Below, piece after piece: positions 23,693 through 36,820 of a DNA stretch of 64,000 nt (its first letter is position 1; each line of letters starts with the position of its first letter). The notes under the pieces are model-generated. The model did no database searches, was not told where the DNA came from, and saw only the letters and a list, made by a program, of their open reading frames with translations. This stretch comes from Pholis gunnellus (taxonomy: Eukaryota > Chordata > Actinopteri > Perciformes > Pholidae). Where the stretch lies: NCBI GenBank assembly GCA_910591455.2, contig OU342822.1, positions 14,190,154 to 14,254,153 on the forward strand, given 5' to 3'. A program made the position numbers and the translations under genes.

Positions 23693-23744
<52 letters not shown>
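23693..23744. repeat. Poly-C tract of 52 bases
   Basis: An uninterrupted run of 52 C (G on the minus strand). Such tracts are difficult to sequence, so the exact length may be an assembly estimate. No gene or mobile element is attached. Confidence 0.95.
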
Positions 23745-23745
<1 letters not shown>

Positions 23746-25394
23746 ACCTCCCCTCAGATGCGAGACATAAATCACAGCAGAACCAAATTAGAGTCTAAAA
23801 AAAGGAACCGAGTGGGGTATTTTAGTGAGCCTCTAATAACTCATGTGCTTGTTCGAGGTGGAACAGTTGAGATGGCATCGTGTAAAATAAAAAAGTAATG
23901 ATAATAACCTGAGACATAATGAAAGATGCACAGGATGAATGGGTTATTCTTGGTTAAAATGATATATGGCTGCATCACACAATACATTACAGTCATGCAC
24001 AACTTTAAGCATCAAAATTAAAATGAAAGACGGATCGAGTGAGAAGCTATTCAGCATTATATTTCCAAGGTTAGTTTTCAGTTCATTAAAAGTAAATGAA
24101 TGTCCCTATGATGGGTTTTAAAGTGGCAATCTCGAAGATTTAAATAAATGTCAGTTCAGTTTTGCAATATTTATATATTTGCAGTTTTAACTAACTGCGT
24201 GTCTGTGGTGACATTTCCAGGGAAAAAATGGTCGATTACCGTTTTTCTCCATTGAATACAAACAAAAGATGTTTTTTTTTAAACTTTGCACACAATTCTG
24301 AAAACTTGAATGTTGTGTATTAACAACAAGACTCTGAACTCAATGCCATTGTTCTCACTCAAATAGAAATCAACCAGGACTGAAATCTTAAGGACTGCCC
24401 CTTTAAACAGACACATTCCAGTTCTGTAAGAGCACAACAGTGGGAGGTAGTTACAACTGCTCACACTAGAGGGAAGCAGCCAGAGGAGGAATTCAGATTC
24501 AGGTTTTCTGGAACTTTCTGAGACCACCATCAGAAATACTCAGTCGTGATTTTGTGCACGTGTGTTTTAGTTCTAATGTGTTGTGAATCAAGTCACAGCT
24601 TTATTAGGGAGAGCAAATAAAATTGGGTTTCACAGCAGCTAAAGCTACATGTGCGAATAGCCTGCAGGATTTATTGCATTACTTAGGCATTAAACTTCCT
24701 CTACCACCTGAAATAATACGAATTCCACGTTGTGAGTTTGTCTGAGAAAACGCAAAGGAGAAAGTAATTCTCTTTCAGCCTTACAAATATGTGTAATGGG
24801 CACATTTGGAATAAATCTCTGCAAACATCTGAATGCAAGTTTGAAGGCCAAAAGGACTTTGGGGTACAGTGAAATAAAACCAATGAAAATCTTTCATAGC
24901 AGTTCTGTACTTTCATTTTGTCGTCTTTGCATGTATAAACAAAGTTAGTTTTTTTTTAAAAGGTAAATAACCTGATTAAACAGGAAGTTTTGGCTTTTCT
25001 TTACTGGAAAATAAAACCATAACTTGTTGTCAGAAATAAATGTTTGAGTTGGAACTATACTGGGTGTTAAATTAGTTTGTTTTTGCCACTTGGAGGCTGC
25101 ACATTTTATTTGGCTGGTGAATTTATTTGATCCTTAAAAGAGTCATTTGACATCTTGAACCATTATGGGCTGTTGACAAACCAAATTCCCTGTAGGAGCC
25201 AAAATGGCTAATTTCCTTATTCTTATAGGTTTTGCAGTCATTTAACAAGTTAAACATCTTCTGAAAGTAATCAGGCTTAAAGCCACATCCCTCCCCATAA
25301 ATGATCACAAGTAGTGTGTTCAGAGGGATTTAAATGCCGTTTAAATCTAATATAGACTAATAATAGAATAGTGCTGCAGGGTAAAGTGTCCTAG

Positions 25395-25893
25395 AGTCAA
25401 TCCTCCACTGTACTTAAGCACATGTATTTAAGTTCTGTAGCTTACTTAAGTACAATTTCGTGGTAGGTCTGCATTGAGTATTTCTATTTTATGCTACTTT
25501 AGTTCACTATATTCCAGCCAGAAATATTGTACTACATTTATTTGACAGCTATATTTACTCATAACTCGTCATCGTCAGACTTTACGAACAGAACACACGA
25601 GGAGAGGAGCTTATGAATTGTGATGCAGCGCTTCACTCGCCACTATAGTGTATAAAGTATTTAAAATGGGCTGCACATCGAAAACTTATTATGATATGAT
25701 TATGATGAGTTATGATAACTGATAATAATGTATATCAGTACTCTGAAAGGAGTGTTTCTGCATCATGAGTACATTTACCTTTGATACTTTAAGTAAGCCT
25801 CATAATATAATATAATAATACTTATCCTTTGAATGCAGGACTTTTACTTGTGCTAATGGGGTATTTAGGGATGTGAATATAACTTCCACCACT
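25395..25893 (-). mobile_element. Fish MITE, same family as 20648 copy, opposite orientation
   Basis: It ends ...TAACTTCCACCACT at 25880-25893, the reverse complement of the AGTGGTGGAA terminus seen at 20648. It contains ACTTAAG words, GAATGCAGGACTTTTACTTG near 25834 and TACATTTATTTGACAGCTAT near 25540, all typical of this family. The start is approximate. No coding capacity. Confidence 0.6.
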
Positions 25894-26199
25894 GATTGTA
25901 GGTCATAAATAAATAACAAATTGGACTAACGTACTTATGAAGCTTTGTATTTTTGGCAAGCGCTCAATTGTCTCACCCCCAGCCGACTGTCAAATAATAA
26001 ACCCCCCTGCAGCTAAGACTAGAGTATGCGTGTTTATAGCCATGACTTTATCTATTGCCTCGTGCATTTACTCTCTATCTATCTCTCTCTCAAGCAGAAA
26101 CTTTCCTCTCCTCCAGTCTGTGTATGTTATTTGGTTGCTAGGGGTGGAGCAAACATCTTCAGCCCTCCTCTCACATTATTTTCATCCATGCTTACGTCT

Positions 26200-26351
26200 G
26201 GGACAGCAGTTCCGCATTCCTGAGCTCTCACAGACAAGATCAGTACTTAAACGGGCTGATGCAACGGCTTCAGTTGTTAGTCCCAAAGCTCACATCCGAC
26301 TCCACTCCCGCTCCGTCCCATTATTACTGCGGATTTTCGGACGCACAACAG
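26200..26351 (+). other. jdp2: Candidate non-coding first exon of jdp2
   Basis: A GC-richer stretch ends in a strong donor, AACAG followed by GTAAGA at 26352. No conserved reading frame crosses it. With the exon-like segment at 27525-27577 it forms a plausible spliced 5' UTR for jdp2, the next plus-strand gene, whose first coding exon has an acceptor but no promoter-like sequence next to it. The 5' end is unknown; transcript data would be needed to link it. Confidence 0.4.
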
Positions 26352-27141
26352 GTAAGACTGCGCGTGAGCCGTCGAGCTGCGTCGCTATCGTTTATAATTA
26401 CAAGCTTACTTGCATACATATATATATGTATATATATATTTTTTTTGCACTTCTCTCAACCACGTTGTAACGTCAGAGGCTCAACACGCTGGATTTGGTT
26501 TGTTAGACGAGTTTTTTTTTTTTTGCAAAGGTTATAATATGAATATATGCAGATGTATTTCCACTCAACTGCTGGGGAAGAACTCTGAGGTTTTAATAGT
26601 TTTAAAGTTCCCCCATGCTCCCACAGCAGACAATGTGTCAATGTGTTGCTACAACCGGTAAATACATTGTTGTAGCAACTGTCGCCTCGCACAGCTCGTT
26701 ATTTACAGACCCGCTAACTAAATTAAACAGCAGCTCGTGTCGCATTGAAGGTGTGTGTGTGTGTTTTTTTTTATATATCTCGTGAGTCTTAATTTGAGTG
26801 TTGCTAAACAGGAGAAGTGTCGGTTAGCCTTGTGGAGACAGTTATGTAACGCCACACATGCTGCACACTGTGGGGCTTCAATGTTACTGCAGCGCCAAGC
26901 GACAGTCTGGTGCACCAAACTGTGCGCACTCTGCTGGCTTTTTACACTTTTCACATTCAAATAAACACGCGAATGAAACTCTGTCACCACCGTGCAATCG
27001 TGTGCTTGTCTGGACTGTTGTGGAATTAGAATCGGCTCGCTCTTCCAATTCATCTGCCTTTGAGACACTCTTTAGTTGATACCCGATATACTAAAGATAG
27101 CAGTGTGTCTCTGCTCGTATGGATGAAATGATAAAAAAAAG

Positions 27142-27465
27142 GGCTGCAACTAATGATTATTATGATTATTAATAATGACAATAAACATTAGTTTGCAGCC
27201 CTTGTTGTCATCATAATAATGTATCGTTATTTCTTGATTAATTAATCAATTATTCAGGCTATAAACTAAACACTGCCCATCACAGTTTCTCAGAGCCTGA
27301 GGGGACGTCTTCAAATAGTTGTGTCAGATCAACCACAAAGAGACATACACAATGGCATGAAATACAAAAAGAGAATATCCTCATATTTGAGAAACAGCAA
27401 CCGGAGAACTTTTGTTCAATAATTCACTTTCACTTACAATGAATCAATTATTTGTTTGAGCTCTC
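27142..27465. mobile_element. Degenerate hAT-type MITE (GGGCTGCAACTAA family)
   Basis: It starts GGGCTGCAACTAATGATTATT and ends near TCAATTATTTGTTTGAGCTC. Internal words (TCGTTATTTCTTGATTAATTAATCAATTATT, split across the copy, and a GACGTCTTCAAAT stretch) match the widespread fish element with AGGGCTGCAACTAACGATTA ends. A short internal inverted copy of the terminus (TTAGTTTGCAGCCC, 27189-27202) indicates a rearranged start. It lies in the putative first jdp2 intron. Confidence 0.6.
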
Positions 27466-27524
27466 ATGACAACACTAAGACTGGTACTATGCATAGTAAT
27501 ACATCTCCTTATCCCTCTCTACAG

Positions 27525-27577
27525 CGTCCAAACACAGTTGCATCATTGACAGAAGACGACTGACAAGTTTTCTCTGA
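27525..27577 (+). other. jdp2: Candidate non-coding second exon of jdp2
   Basis: A 53-base segment bounded by a pyrimidine-rich acceptor (CCCTCTCTACAG, ending 27524) and a consensus donor (GTAAGT from 27578). All frames are short; an untranslated exon is the simplest reading. The plus strand and position before jdp2 suggest it belongs to that transcript. Confidence 0.45.
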
Positions 27578-27824
27578 GTAAGTATTTAAATCAGTTTTAC
27601 ATTGAATTAATCAGAGATGCTCTCTTGAGTATCGCCTTCTGCTGCATGTTTTTTTTTGTTGTATTGTTTTGTAAAACCGGTTCACCTTGAAGTGATGTAA
27701 ATGAAGTGTGAAGTTTGTTTGGCAGCATGTGAGTACAACAAATAATGTGCACTCAGATTTACTCGTTTTAGCCCATAACAGTGCACGTGCTCTGTATGTT
27801 TAACCACACTGGATAAGGGACATT

Positions 27825-27826
<2 letters not shown>

Positions 27827-27854
<28 letters not shown>
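27827..27854. repeat. (GT)n microsatellite
   Basis: About fourteen GT units in the putative jdp2 intron. A poly-C run of about eleven bases follows near 27937. Confidence 0.9.
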
Positions 27855-27858
<4 letters not shown>

Positions 27859-28657
27859 GAGTTACATGTGAATTTGCATCTACTACAAACAGACCCCAAT
27901 ATTACACTTCTCCTTGATTACCACATCTTTTGCTCCCCCCCCCCCCGGTGTTGTTGTGATGAGCCCTTCTGTCCACATCAGGATCTTTTAAAAGATTTAC
28001 ACTTCACTGTGTAACCGGAACCTCATCGAGACCACAGGCAGCTTCAGTTATCTCCCCTGTTGGCCTGAAGGTTAAAGGCCAATCATGGAATGGGAAATAT
28101 GATGGGTAGGGGCGGATCATGTTTGTGGGTTTGTGACCTGCAAGTTCATAGGTTCAGTGTTTTCCGATACAGTGGGTGCACGCCCTTCAGCTGGCGCAGT
28201 TATCGCTCCGTACAACTACACGCCATGCAGCAGGGGAGTGCTCTTTACATACGTGTTTCCTTTTGTCTCTTTATTTGTGTTTGCGCGAAGTGAACACGCG
28301 CGTGTGTCGCAGAGGGTTTAAATGCCCCAGCGCCTGCCGGGGCACATCCGTAGGATGGTTTCTGCATAAATGGAACGCTGCAGTGGATTAATGGGGAAGG
28401 GCTGGCGAGCCGACAAGCAAGCAGCACAGGGCCGACAGGGCTGAGAGGCTGGACGTGGGCGCACAGGGTTTATTTTAAGTAGAAATGCCTTCCAGTGCGT
28501 CTCTGGAGAGATGGAATTGCCAAGCTGCACCCCAGTACACTGAATAGACAGCAGACGCATTGCAGGAGAGCGAGCCAACTATGCAATAGCTAGGCTCAAT
28601 GATACTAATACTGATGCTGGGGGAGCAGCTATTCACTGCTCTGTGTATCACATTGTA

Positions 28658-28658
<1 letters not shown>

Positions 28659-28687
<29 letters not shown>
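28659..28687. repeat. Poly-C tract of 29 bases
   Basis: An uninterrupted run of 29 C in the putative jdp2 intron, the second long C tract in 5 kb. Exact length may be unreliable. Confidence 0.95.
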
Positions 28688-28690
<3 letters not shown>

Positions 28691-31600
28691 AAGCCTTTCC
28701 ACATGGTTTTTTGAAACAGTGTGTCAGGACAGACTAGATGTGCACCGTGGAAGCAAACACCCACATGTGCAAAGGTGTAACTGAGAAGAGACATTAAAGC
28801 CAGCGTTTTTGAGCACAGTAAAAGCTCCTTTACATGGTTGTGATTTCCAGATTTCCTGAATTTCGTTTCTACGAAATTGTCACCAACATGTCGACCTCAG
28901 CATTGACGTTTAGCTGGCAGCACTGAGGTGAGGAACAGGACTGAACACATAGCACGGTGCAGACACTGGGGCTTGTTTAATCAGAGCAAGCGCGTGCTCG
29001 ACGTGGGGCAGATGAGGAAACATCAGAGGACAAAGTATGACAACCACACGTTACGTAAAAAACACGGTTGCTTCAACGGGGCGGCGTTATATCAGACTTT
29101 CAGCACTTGGTTGGGCAATATCTTATTGTCGGGGATTGCGCATATCTTGCCTTGGAGCTGTCATAGACGTGAAGTCCGTGCATTTGAAATGTCTGTTGTC
29201 TGCATTTTGATTCATTTATTCCATGTCTGAGCCAAGAGAATAAAAAGCTCAGAGCCATACAAAGTCTAATCCAGATTTCCAACGTGAAGAAGAAAAATAG
29301 AAACAATATAATAATTCAAGCGGGACCACCCAGATGCAGAATATAGATGTGCGACTGTTTGAATGGCATGAAGCGGGCCGAGTCAGGAATCCAGCCAATC
29401 ATCACATAGTAACGTTTGAATGAAGGCAGCCACAGTCCTCGCGCCTCGTGCATATCCGCAGGTGCTTTGTGTTTCGATTTGCCTGAACAATGTTTTCATT
29501 CTCAGGCTGAAGTCTACAGTAAAAATGCAAAAGTTAAACTACCCGCTCTCTTGTGTAACTTTGATTACCTCTGCATGCATTGTACTTCAGCTTGGCTCAC
29601 TGCTGAGACATCCCAACTGTAATTGTGAGGGGAAATTAGGCTGGCTCATTACCGCCGCAGCTGAGGGTCTCATCATCATTGGCGATATTGCAAGGTCAAA
29701 TGGTCGTAATTGCTTCGAATTGCTCTGGGAAGGTTTAGTTATCTTCACGAGAGGAATCGTGAAAGGTTCCTCATATCTGCGGCAGCTGTTTAGCCTTTAA
29801 GAACTGCCAAAAGAGAAATGAAAGCTGAAATGAAAAGAGATTCCATTTTCTGTTGTGATAATCACTTCCACTCCCACACACCGTCACCCCTGAGTCTAAT
29901 GGCCAGAGATGACCGCCGTACGATCAGAACAACAGCCATTATTACCGTCTCTTCCCCCCTCTCATGCCCGTGTCTTGTCCCTCCAATGAAAATATAATGA
30001 GGGGGTTTTGAGGAATGCCGATGCTGTATATTTGGACTGTCCTAAACTGTCCTCAAGGATAGTCGGTGCCAAATTCCCTGGTTTCCTCAGAGGATTGCGA
30101 AAACGCTGTAACTCAACACACAGCCTGACTGAGTGCAGACGGTAATGATGATCGCCGAGACCTTGGCCAGAGATTGAGAGAGCATGCCTTGGCCCGGGCC
30201 TTCGCGCTCATTGTTCATTTTCAGCGCTTGTGCGGTGTTAGCGCTGTCGACGCCGTTTAAAAGAGTTCTGCTAGGTGCTGGTGTGTGGGCCGTGTAATGC
30301 ATTATTAGTCCAAAATTAACTGACAAAAAGTGGTCCAATAGAATCTTGGAATGTGTGCGCGTCCTTCCCATAATGCTCCCCCGTGATCCAGTGATTTAAA
30401 GTTGAGTCGTCCGGCAGCACAAATACTTAACTTTGTATGTCAAGCAAAGATAAATTAGCAAGCATATGCTTTCAAACCCTGCTTGCCTGTCTCCAAAAAG
30501 ACTGCGCTGGTAGAAGTTGAATGTTAGTGGGCTCCTTTTTAAAAAAAAAAAAAGCAGCAGTCTATGAAGGTAATGAGTGGCCTTTGAAAACCCCCCCCCA
30601 CCTTCACCGTCTCTATAGGGGACGAGGATAATAGGGCCTCCAGTCCTGCTGCAAGCCATTGGTAAGGGGCTGAATTCCTCCACACTGTTAATTGGTCTCA
30701 GGAATGACACAGGAAATGGACACATTTGGTTGAGCCGAAGACAGATAGAGTATGCGAGCAGAGAAAGCAGCCAATTGTAGACGTGTGGAGTATCGGGCAC
30801 ACTGACTGCCTACACATTACATATAGGAACCCTCACATGCACAGACACACTCCTCACGCAGACCTCCGGCTATCTACCGCTCACATGCAGTTCGATTAGT
30901 GTTGGGCTGAAGCCAGAACCTGCGTAGAGTACGCTCCTATACTTCATACTTCATAAATGACATTTCTGCTCCCCGCCTTTTGGCTTCAGCTCGTCTCCCC
31001 TCAGTTAGCCCCGAGAGGCAGCGGCGCTGGGCTGTGTAGGTGTCTTTGTTTGAGGCTAGTGTGGGCCTAAAAGCTGTGGCGCTGGCTTTTCTGCTCCACT
31101 GCAAAAGCACAGTAACCACGTTGCATCATCAAACGCTGACCACTAATCCTCGGCTGCAGGCTGCTGACAGAAAAAAAAAAAAAGAAGAAGAGAAAAATAC
31201 CCCTCTTTTGAAAAATGTAAAAATCACTTTTGACTCATGCTTTTGGGTATAATTACACAGAGCGAGACATGCATCAGCAAACTTTCCCTGTCTTGTACAG
31301 ATGATGCTTCTTTAGGCTTTCATGTCTCAGAGCTTGACGGGGTGTTAAGTTTGCGAGGGGGATTTCAAGATACTTGTGTGGCAGGTTGAAAGCGACGGAA
31401 CGGCTTGAACATAAAACAAACGTTCTACTTAACTTAAAAGTCACACCAGCTATTATGTGTTTGAGTTTACAGCAGTACTAACTCACTTTGTAATCTCATA
31501 ATTGAAGGCGTCTTGCGTCAGACATCATTTCACCGTTGTTTGGAGGCCGCAAGTAAAACTACTTCTTAGGGTTTTTTTGATTCATGTGATCTGATGTCAT

Positions 31601-32343
31601 GCAGAGGTTTATGTATGTTTATGTGCTGAAGTATTTCTGCGCGCGTGTGTTGAAGTCTCTGTCTCAGCTGCATGCTTCGACAAGCCATTGTATGGAATGG
31701 GGGCTTTCCTTGCAATATGTCTGACTGAGGAGGCTTACATTACAAAGTACTGTATACAAGCCAGTCTGATAGGCATACAATATAATTATTCCTGGAATGA
31801 CTTCTTTTTTTATGGTGTCAATTTCCATTGAAAAAAAAAAAAAAAGTGTTTGTCCAGGACCGAGCCTAACCTGAGTCTCTGTAAACTAGTACCGAGTGTC
31901 TGGCCACACTCCATTTTGGCTCTGAGAGCGATTTTGCTCAGTCATTCCTAATGGGTGCTTCAGTTTCCTGTGGCTGTTCTCTCAGCCCAGGGGTTAGTTT
32001 GCATCGCATCTTTTGAATTCCAGCACTGTTACTGGTCAGGAATGAGCAATGTAAGAAAAAAAAAAAAAAACATGGCCTACTCTTTTTATCACAAGCCATC
32101 CGATCTGATGTGAAACTTAAGACCATAATCTAATAGTCTAAAGACTTTATAGTAAATGCAGTGGTTCAGTCACTTCAGCCCAACAATTCTTTGGGTTTGG
32201 CCATCAGCCTATTTGAGAGCTCTCCTTCTCAGTCACCCCCTGGATTAGCTGCCATATGGTTTGCCTTGTTCTTAGACAGCCTATCTGCAGAGAGAGAGAG
32301 AAAAGGCCTTGGCACCTTCCAATCCTCCACCTCTCCCGGGGGT

Positions 32344-32348
<5 letters not shown>

Positions 32349-32385
<37 letters not shown>
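32349..32385. repeat. (AG)n microsatellite
   Basis: About eighteen AG units in the putative jdp2 intron; the complementary strand is a (CT)n tract capable of triplex formation. A second purine-rich stretch lies at 32500-32545. Confidence 0.9.
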
Positions 32386-32387
<2 letters not shown>

Positions 32388-34528
32388 ATTTTGTCTGAGC
32401 GATTTTTTTTTTTACCAGGGCTGTCTTGTTCTTTTCCTCTCCAGCAAAAACAACAGGCTGCTGCCAAGGGCAGTGTAAATGGGAGTATACATACAGTGGG
32501 AGAGAAGGAGGGAGGGAGAGAAAAAAGGGAGGGAAGGGGGCAGCCGGGATTTAAATAATAAAATGCCTCATTGGACAGTGGCTCCACACACCAGCTTGTC
32601 CTTGGAGCGAATAAATCATGCAGACTGGAGGTGGCAGGGAACAGGTCAAAAGCAGCGTGGAGGTGCGACAGGCTTGACAGGCGATGCACTGTAATGCTTC
32701 GCGTTTGTGGCAATTAACATGCAGATGCAACAGTGCTAAATAACCCTCACTTTGTGCCCTCAGATTGTTAAACTTACGAGTTATAATGTAGACAAGACGG
32801 TAATAAAATGAAAGCATTGTGTGACAGATGTAGCTCAGTCTAAATTATGCAGCAGAGAAGAAAAGACTATTGCGCATCGGAATTCAATCCCTCTCGATAA
32901 AAGTGGGCTGATTTGGTTTCCACCATGCTCGACAGTAAACTCCGGCCCAACTGTAAAAACACTCTGAGACCAGCCCATAACCAGGGTGGAGTACATTAGA
33001 ATAGAGTTACATAACCTTGTTTTTTTTCATTACCTCCTCTGTGACTTTTGTAATAGAGCGAGTCTTTTCAGCCCTGCAAGGAGAGCGGCGAAGAAAGAAA
33101 AAACCTGGTTTAACTTACAATACGGTCGGCCTGTCAGCTAGTCACCCACCAGCAGAGTCAGCTGTTTCCCGAACCACCTCACAATACTGGTCTTTGTTGG
33201 TTCCATATGAGAGGGGCTTTGTTCCAAACCTGTGGAGGTTCAGCTTCTTCGGCCCGATGCTCACGAGGCAAATGTGATTCAAGATGTTAACGTATAAGTC
33301 ACACCGATATCATCAATCTTTTTCTTTTTTTAAACTCCTCGTAGCTTTGGGTTGTTCGGGTAATCCTAGCCGACAGTCTGTCAGCTTGCCAAAGTTATGG
33401 AAGTATCAGCTATTCTTTCGTATCAGTCATGCAGGTTTTTTTTTTTTTTTTTGTCAAAAACTAAAATTTGATCCACAAAGAGTTTCTGTTTCTATTCAGT
33501 GTAACATTTCATCAGCAGAAAATGTGTAATTTGCCTCAACTACCCATCTGGACATTTTATTGTCCATAAATACTGAACAGCAAGAGAAACGATTTCAGAC
33601 TTTTCTGCCTCTCCTCAGAGATTGCAGGGATGGGCAGGGTACGGCCGGCTCGTGTTTCACTGGTCCCATCTGTAACATTTGTTTTTTATTTGGCCCATCA
33701 GAAGTTTCCCAACTCTTGGTCGAACAGTAATTAGAGAGACTTCTTAATTCTCCAGCCACTTCCTTGAGGCCTTTTCCTCCCCGCTGTACCTCATTCCTCC
33801 CTGATTACATTAAGAAGTGCTGTGGTAAACCCCCTTTTAAAAACAACCCAAAATTGTTGAAAGAGGGTGGCAGTGGAATGCCCGAGCGTTACCCGCTCCG
33901 TTTTCGACATGAGTGCTTTCGATACCCTGTGAACCGTCTTTACGGAATAAATTATAAGTGTAGAAAGTCTTCAATCCATGTGATCATACCGAAGGGGTTT
34001 CATGGCTTCTCTTCGCGTGTGAAACTACAGAGATGAGCGTGTCGCTGCTGACAGTGAGAAGTTTGTTTTTTCACCGGCTGCTGACTAAGAAGATAACACA
34101 GCTGTCAAAGCTGTCAACGTTTGAACGCATTCTTGGAAACAGCAACCCGTATTTAAAAGATGTTTGATGACAAGGACTGTAAAAAAAAAAGACAGTAAAT
34201 TAATATTTTTCGTGGATGGAATGCCAAGTCCATAAGATCATAGCAAACATAAAAGATACCCTCAGAGGACTGTAATATGATAAGGAATGTTATAAATGTA
34301 CAGCTCATGTTACGACAAGAGAATAGAAGAATGAGAAGTAAATCTATTCAAAAAAGAACTATACGCAATAAAACCAAGACTATTTAAATGTGTGTCCACT
34401 GTGCTTTTTATGTACTAATAACGTAACATTTTCGGTAACTTCTTTAAAGGCTCGGTTCTCTAGCGCTAATCGTTCCCTTCCTCTTTTCTCTCTCTCCCCC
34501 CACAGCAGCGGTGGTGGCCGAGTCGGAC

Positions 34529-35303
34529 ATGATGCCGGGACAGATCCCTGACCCTTCGCTGGCGGCGGGCTCCCTGCCCTGCCTGGGCCCGCTGGCGGGC
34601 ATCTCGGCCACCACGCTCACCGATCAGCTCAAGCTGGCGGACTTCCGCCAGCTGGGTACCATGCTGTCCCCGCTGCACTTCCTGGGGAGGCTAGGGAAGA
34701 GGCCGCTGGCCATCAAGACCGAGGTGAGGAGGGAGAGAAAAGAGGAAGTGTGCAGTGGAAGGGTGTGAGAAGGATGTACATCAGAGGGTCACAGAGGGTC
34801 AGAGAGTAGAAATGACATTATGTAAACGCCCGTTTCTCACATTAACAATAGATTGTGTTTGCAGATGGATGAAGATGACGATAGGAGGAAACGGAGACGA
34901 GAGAAAAACAAGGTAGCAGCAGCACGATGCCGAAACAAAAAGAAGGAACGGACCGACTTCCTTCAAAGGGTGCGTTCATGACACTGCAAACATACTGAGA
35001 AGCAGAAGCAGAGCAGCTAGGAGTGGCAGCCAAATGCAGCCCGACTTACTAGAAGTGCTCTGAATAATGTATCCGTCTTGTAGTTTCTAATAATTCCACT
35101 TCTCCGTGCAGGAATCAGAGCGTCTGGAGATGGTGAACTCCGACCTGAAGGCCCAGATCGAGGAGCTCCGTATGGAGAGGCAGCAGCTAATGGTGATGCT
35201 CAACCTCCACCGGCCCACCTGCATCGTGCGGACCGACAGCGTCAAAACACCCGAGAGCGAGGCCAACCCGCTGTTGGAGCAGCTGTCCGACGACGGCAAG
35301 TGA
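34529..35303 (+). CDS. jdp2: Jun dimerization protein 2, three coding exons, 163 aa
   Basis: Small bZIP repressor that dimerises with Jun and ATF proteins at AP-1 and CRE sites and opposes Fos/Jun activation. Exons are 34529-34723, 34865-34969 and 35112-35303 (195, 105 and 192 nt, all phase 0), giving 163 aa, equal to the mammalian length. The start MMPGQIPDPSLAAGSLP is the family start; the acceptor CCCCCACAG just upstream shows a preceding 5' UTR exon. HFLGRLGKRPLAIKTE precedes the basic region (residues 72-95, EKNKVAAARCRNKKKER, Asn80 and Cys87) and a leucine zipper. RPTCIVRTDSVKTPESEANPLLEQL is the characteristic JDP2 C-terminus, absent from BATF and ATF3. It follows the Fos pair, as JDP2 follows FOS on human 14q24.3. 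Teleosts can carry two copies; which one this is (a or b) is not decided. Confidence 0.96.
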
Positions 35304-36182
35304 AACCAGGAAACACCGGGGGGGACGCAGAAAGTCCCCTGACGCAAAGTGCCAGCCTTTTTAAAAAAAAAAACATAACTGGCAATACGTTTCTAAACAA
35401 GCACTTGAGCTCCAAGCTGAAGACTTTTGGAGACTCTGCCCAAAGACCTGAGGTTGTCGGGCTTCCTTAGTACTGCTACATGAGCTGGCTCTGTCCATTG
35501 GAAGACTGGAAATACCCCAGTTTCATCTCCGCATTAACTGTTGTTGTTGACACCCGCTGTGCCTAGTTGTGACTTCAACCATCTCTACATTAAAAAAAAA
35601 AGGGACCAATGGAAACAGTAGAGTACGACTGGAAACAACGCTGAGGAAACACACTAATATCAATATGGTGCTCTGTTACAAAAGCCCTGAATAGATTGTG
35701 TGCCATTGTTTCAATGCAGAGGCTTAGTGTTCTGCAGCTTTTTTTTTGTATGCTAGCTGACATATACAGGTGTAGAGTTTTTAGGACACAATACTCAATA
35801 CAAGTACACCCGACAGAGTTGTTTTTGTAATGTTGATTTCTATACTCTGCCTCGACGATGGCAGTAACCGGTTGATCCGATTTGTGGTGACGCTGGCGTC
35901 ATGAAAAAGCACATATACACAAAATGTTTACACCCGTGTTTTTTGGACTTGTTGTCTGTCCATTATTGTACTTGTTTTATACTGCTTTGTATACATAAAC
36001 ATATATGAAATGCTCGTTAGTCACTTGATGTGATTTGTCCTTTTCCATCTTTCCAGTCCGTGTCTGTCACGTTGTGCTGTCAAACAGCTGTGAAAACAAG
36101 CAGAACTCTTTTCAGATGAGCAGTAATCCAGTGTCTGTTCTGGGCCTGTACCTGCTATGTGTGACTCTGTTACCATGAATAG

Positions 36183-36188
36183 ATTAAA
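36183..36188 (+). terminator. jdp2: Candidate jdp2 polyadenylation signal
   Basis: ATTAAA about 880 bases after the stop codon, followed by T- and G/T-rich sequence (36217-36236). Inferred from position; earlier signals were not obvious. Confidence 0.4.
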
Positions 36189-36820
36189 ATTTATTTTCTA
36201 ACTACAGGAAAGGGCACGTCTTGTTGTTTTTTTTTGGATTTGAAAATCAGACGTGCAACAATCTCAAGTGTTTTTCAGAGAAATTAGTCAAAGTCCTTTG
36301 TGTGTTTGCTCCTCCCAGTCTCAACACTAGAACTATCAAGTGACAGAAGTTGTGCAATCGTGTTTCTTCAGCTGAGGCACATTGCCAAAAGCGGGGCTTT
36401 ACTTTCATTTGCAAAACTCTCAACGCGTTTATTTCTTCAAGGCTCGATTATTGCTGCATTATTGCTAAATGAAAGATGTTCTTACTTTCTGAAAAGCTTT
36501 AAGAAAGATCTTTCTCTTATTGTTTTAATTATCATTGAATTTAATTTGTATTACAGCTTCTTCAAACCCCGTCCATGCCTTGATCTTAGCTCTTTAGAGA
36601 ACACCTACTAGCACCGTTTATATTATAATGTAATTACACAAGTCAAAATACTGCTGAAGGAGGACAACAGAACCTCACCTACGCTGATTAAATCTTATTT
36701 TAGACAGCACATTCATACTTATGATTTGGATGGAGCTAAATAAGAACATGAAGTTAACTTTGGAGCGGGTATTGTCCTGAGTGGTATCTACTGTGTGCCT
36801 CAAGTCACACTGCGGTCAAC

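Larger units (their letters stand above)
18834..26100. other. Gene-poor region between the second Fos gene and jdp2
   Basis: No supported gene in 7.3 kb. It contains the repeat cluster at 18905-19335, a CRE/X-box cluster, a GT microsatellite (about 20309-20338), a G-rich minisatellite (20569-20614), two copies of one MITE family, a 52-base poly-C tract, and otherwise AT-rich unique DNA. Open frames are short and uninformative; several come from simple repeats. Confidence 0.55.
27578..34505 (+). other. jdp2: Large putative jdp2 intron
   Basis: About 6.9 kb without a supported coding exon. It contains simple repeats (GT at 27827, poly-C at 28659, AG at 32349, several poly-A or poly-T runs). 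The stretch 29630-29800 and the regions around 30100-30320 and 33600-34130 look like balanced-composition unique DNA rather than repeat and might be conserved non-coding elements, but this cannot be tested here. Open frames in it match no family. Confidence 0.4.
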
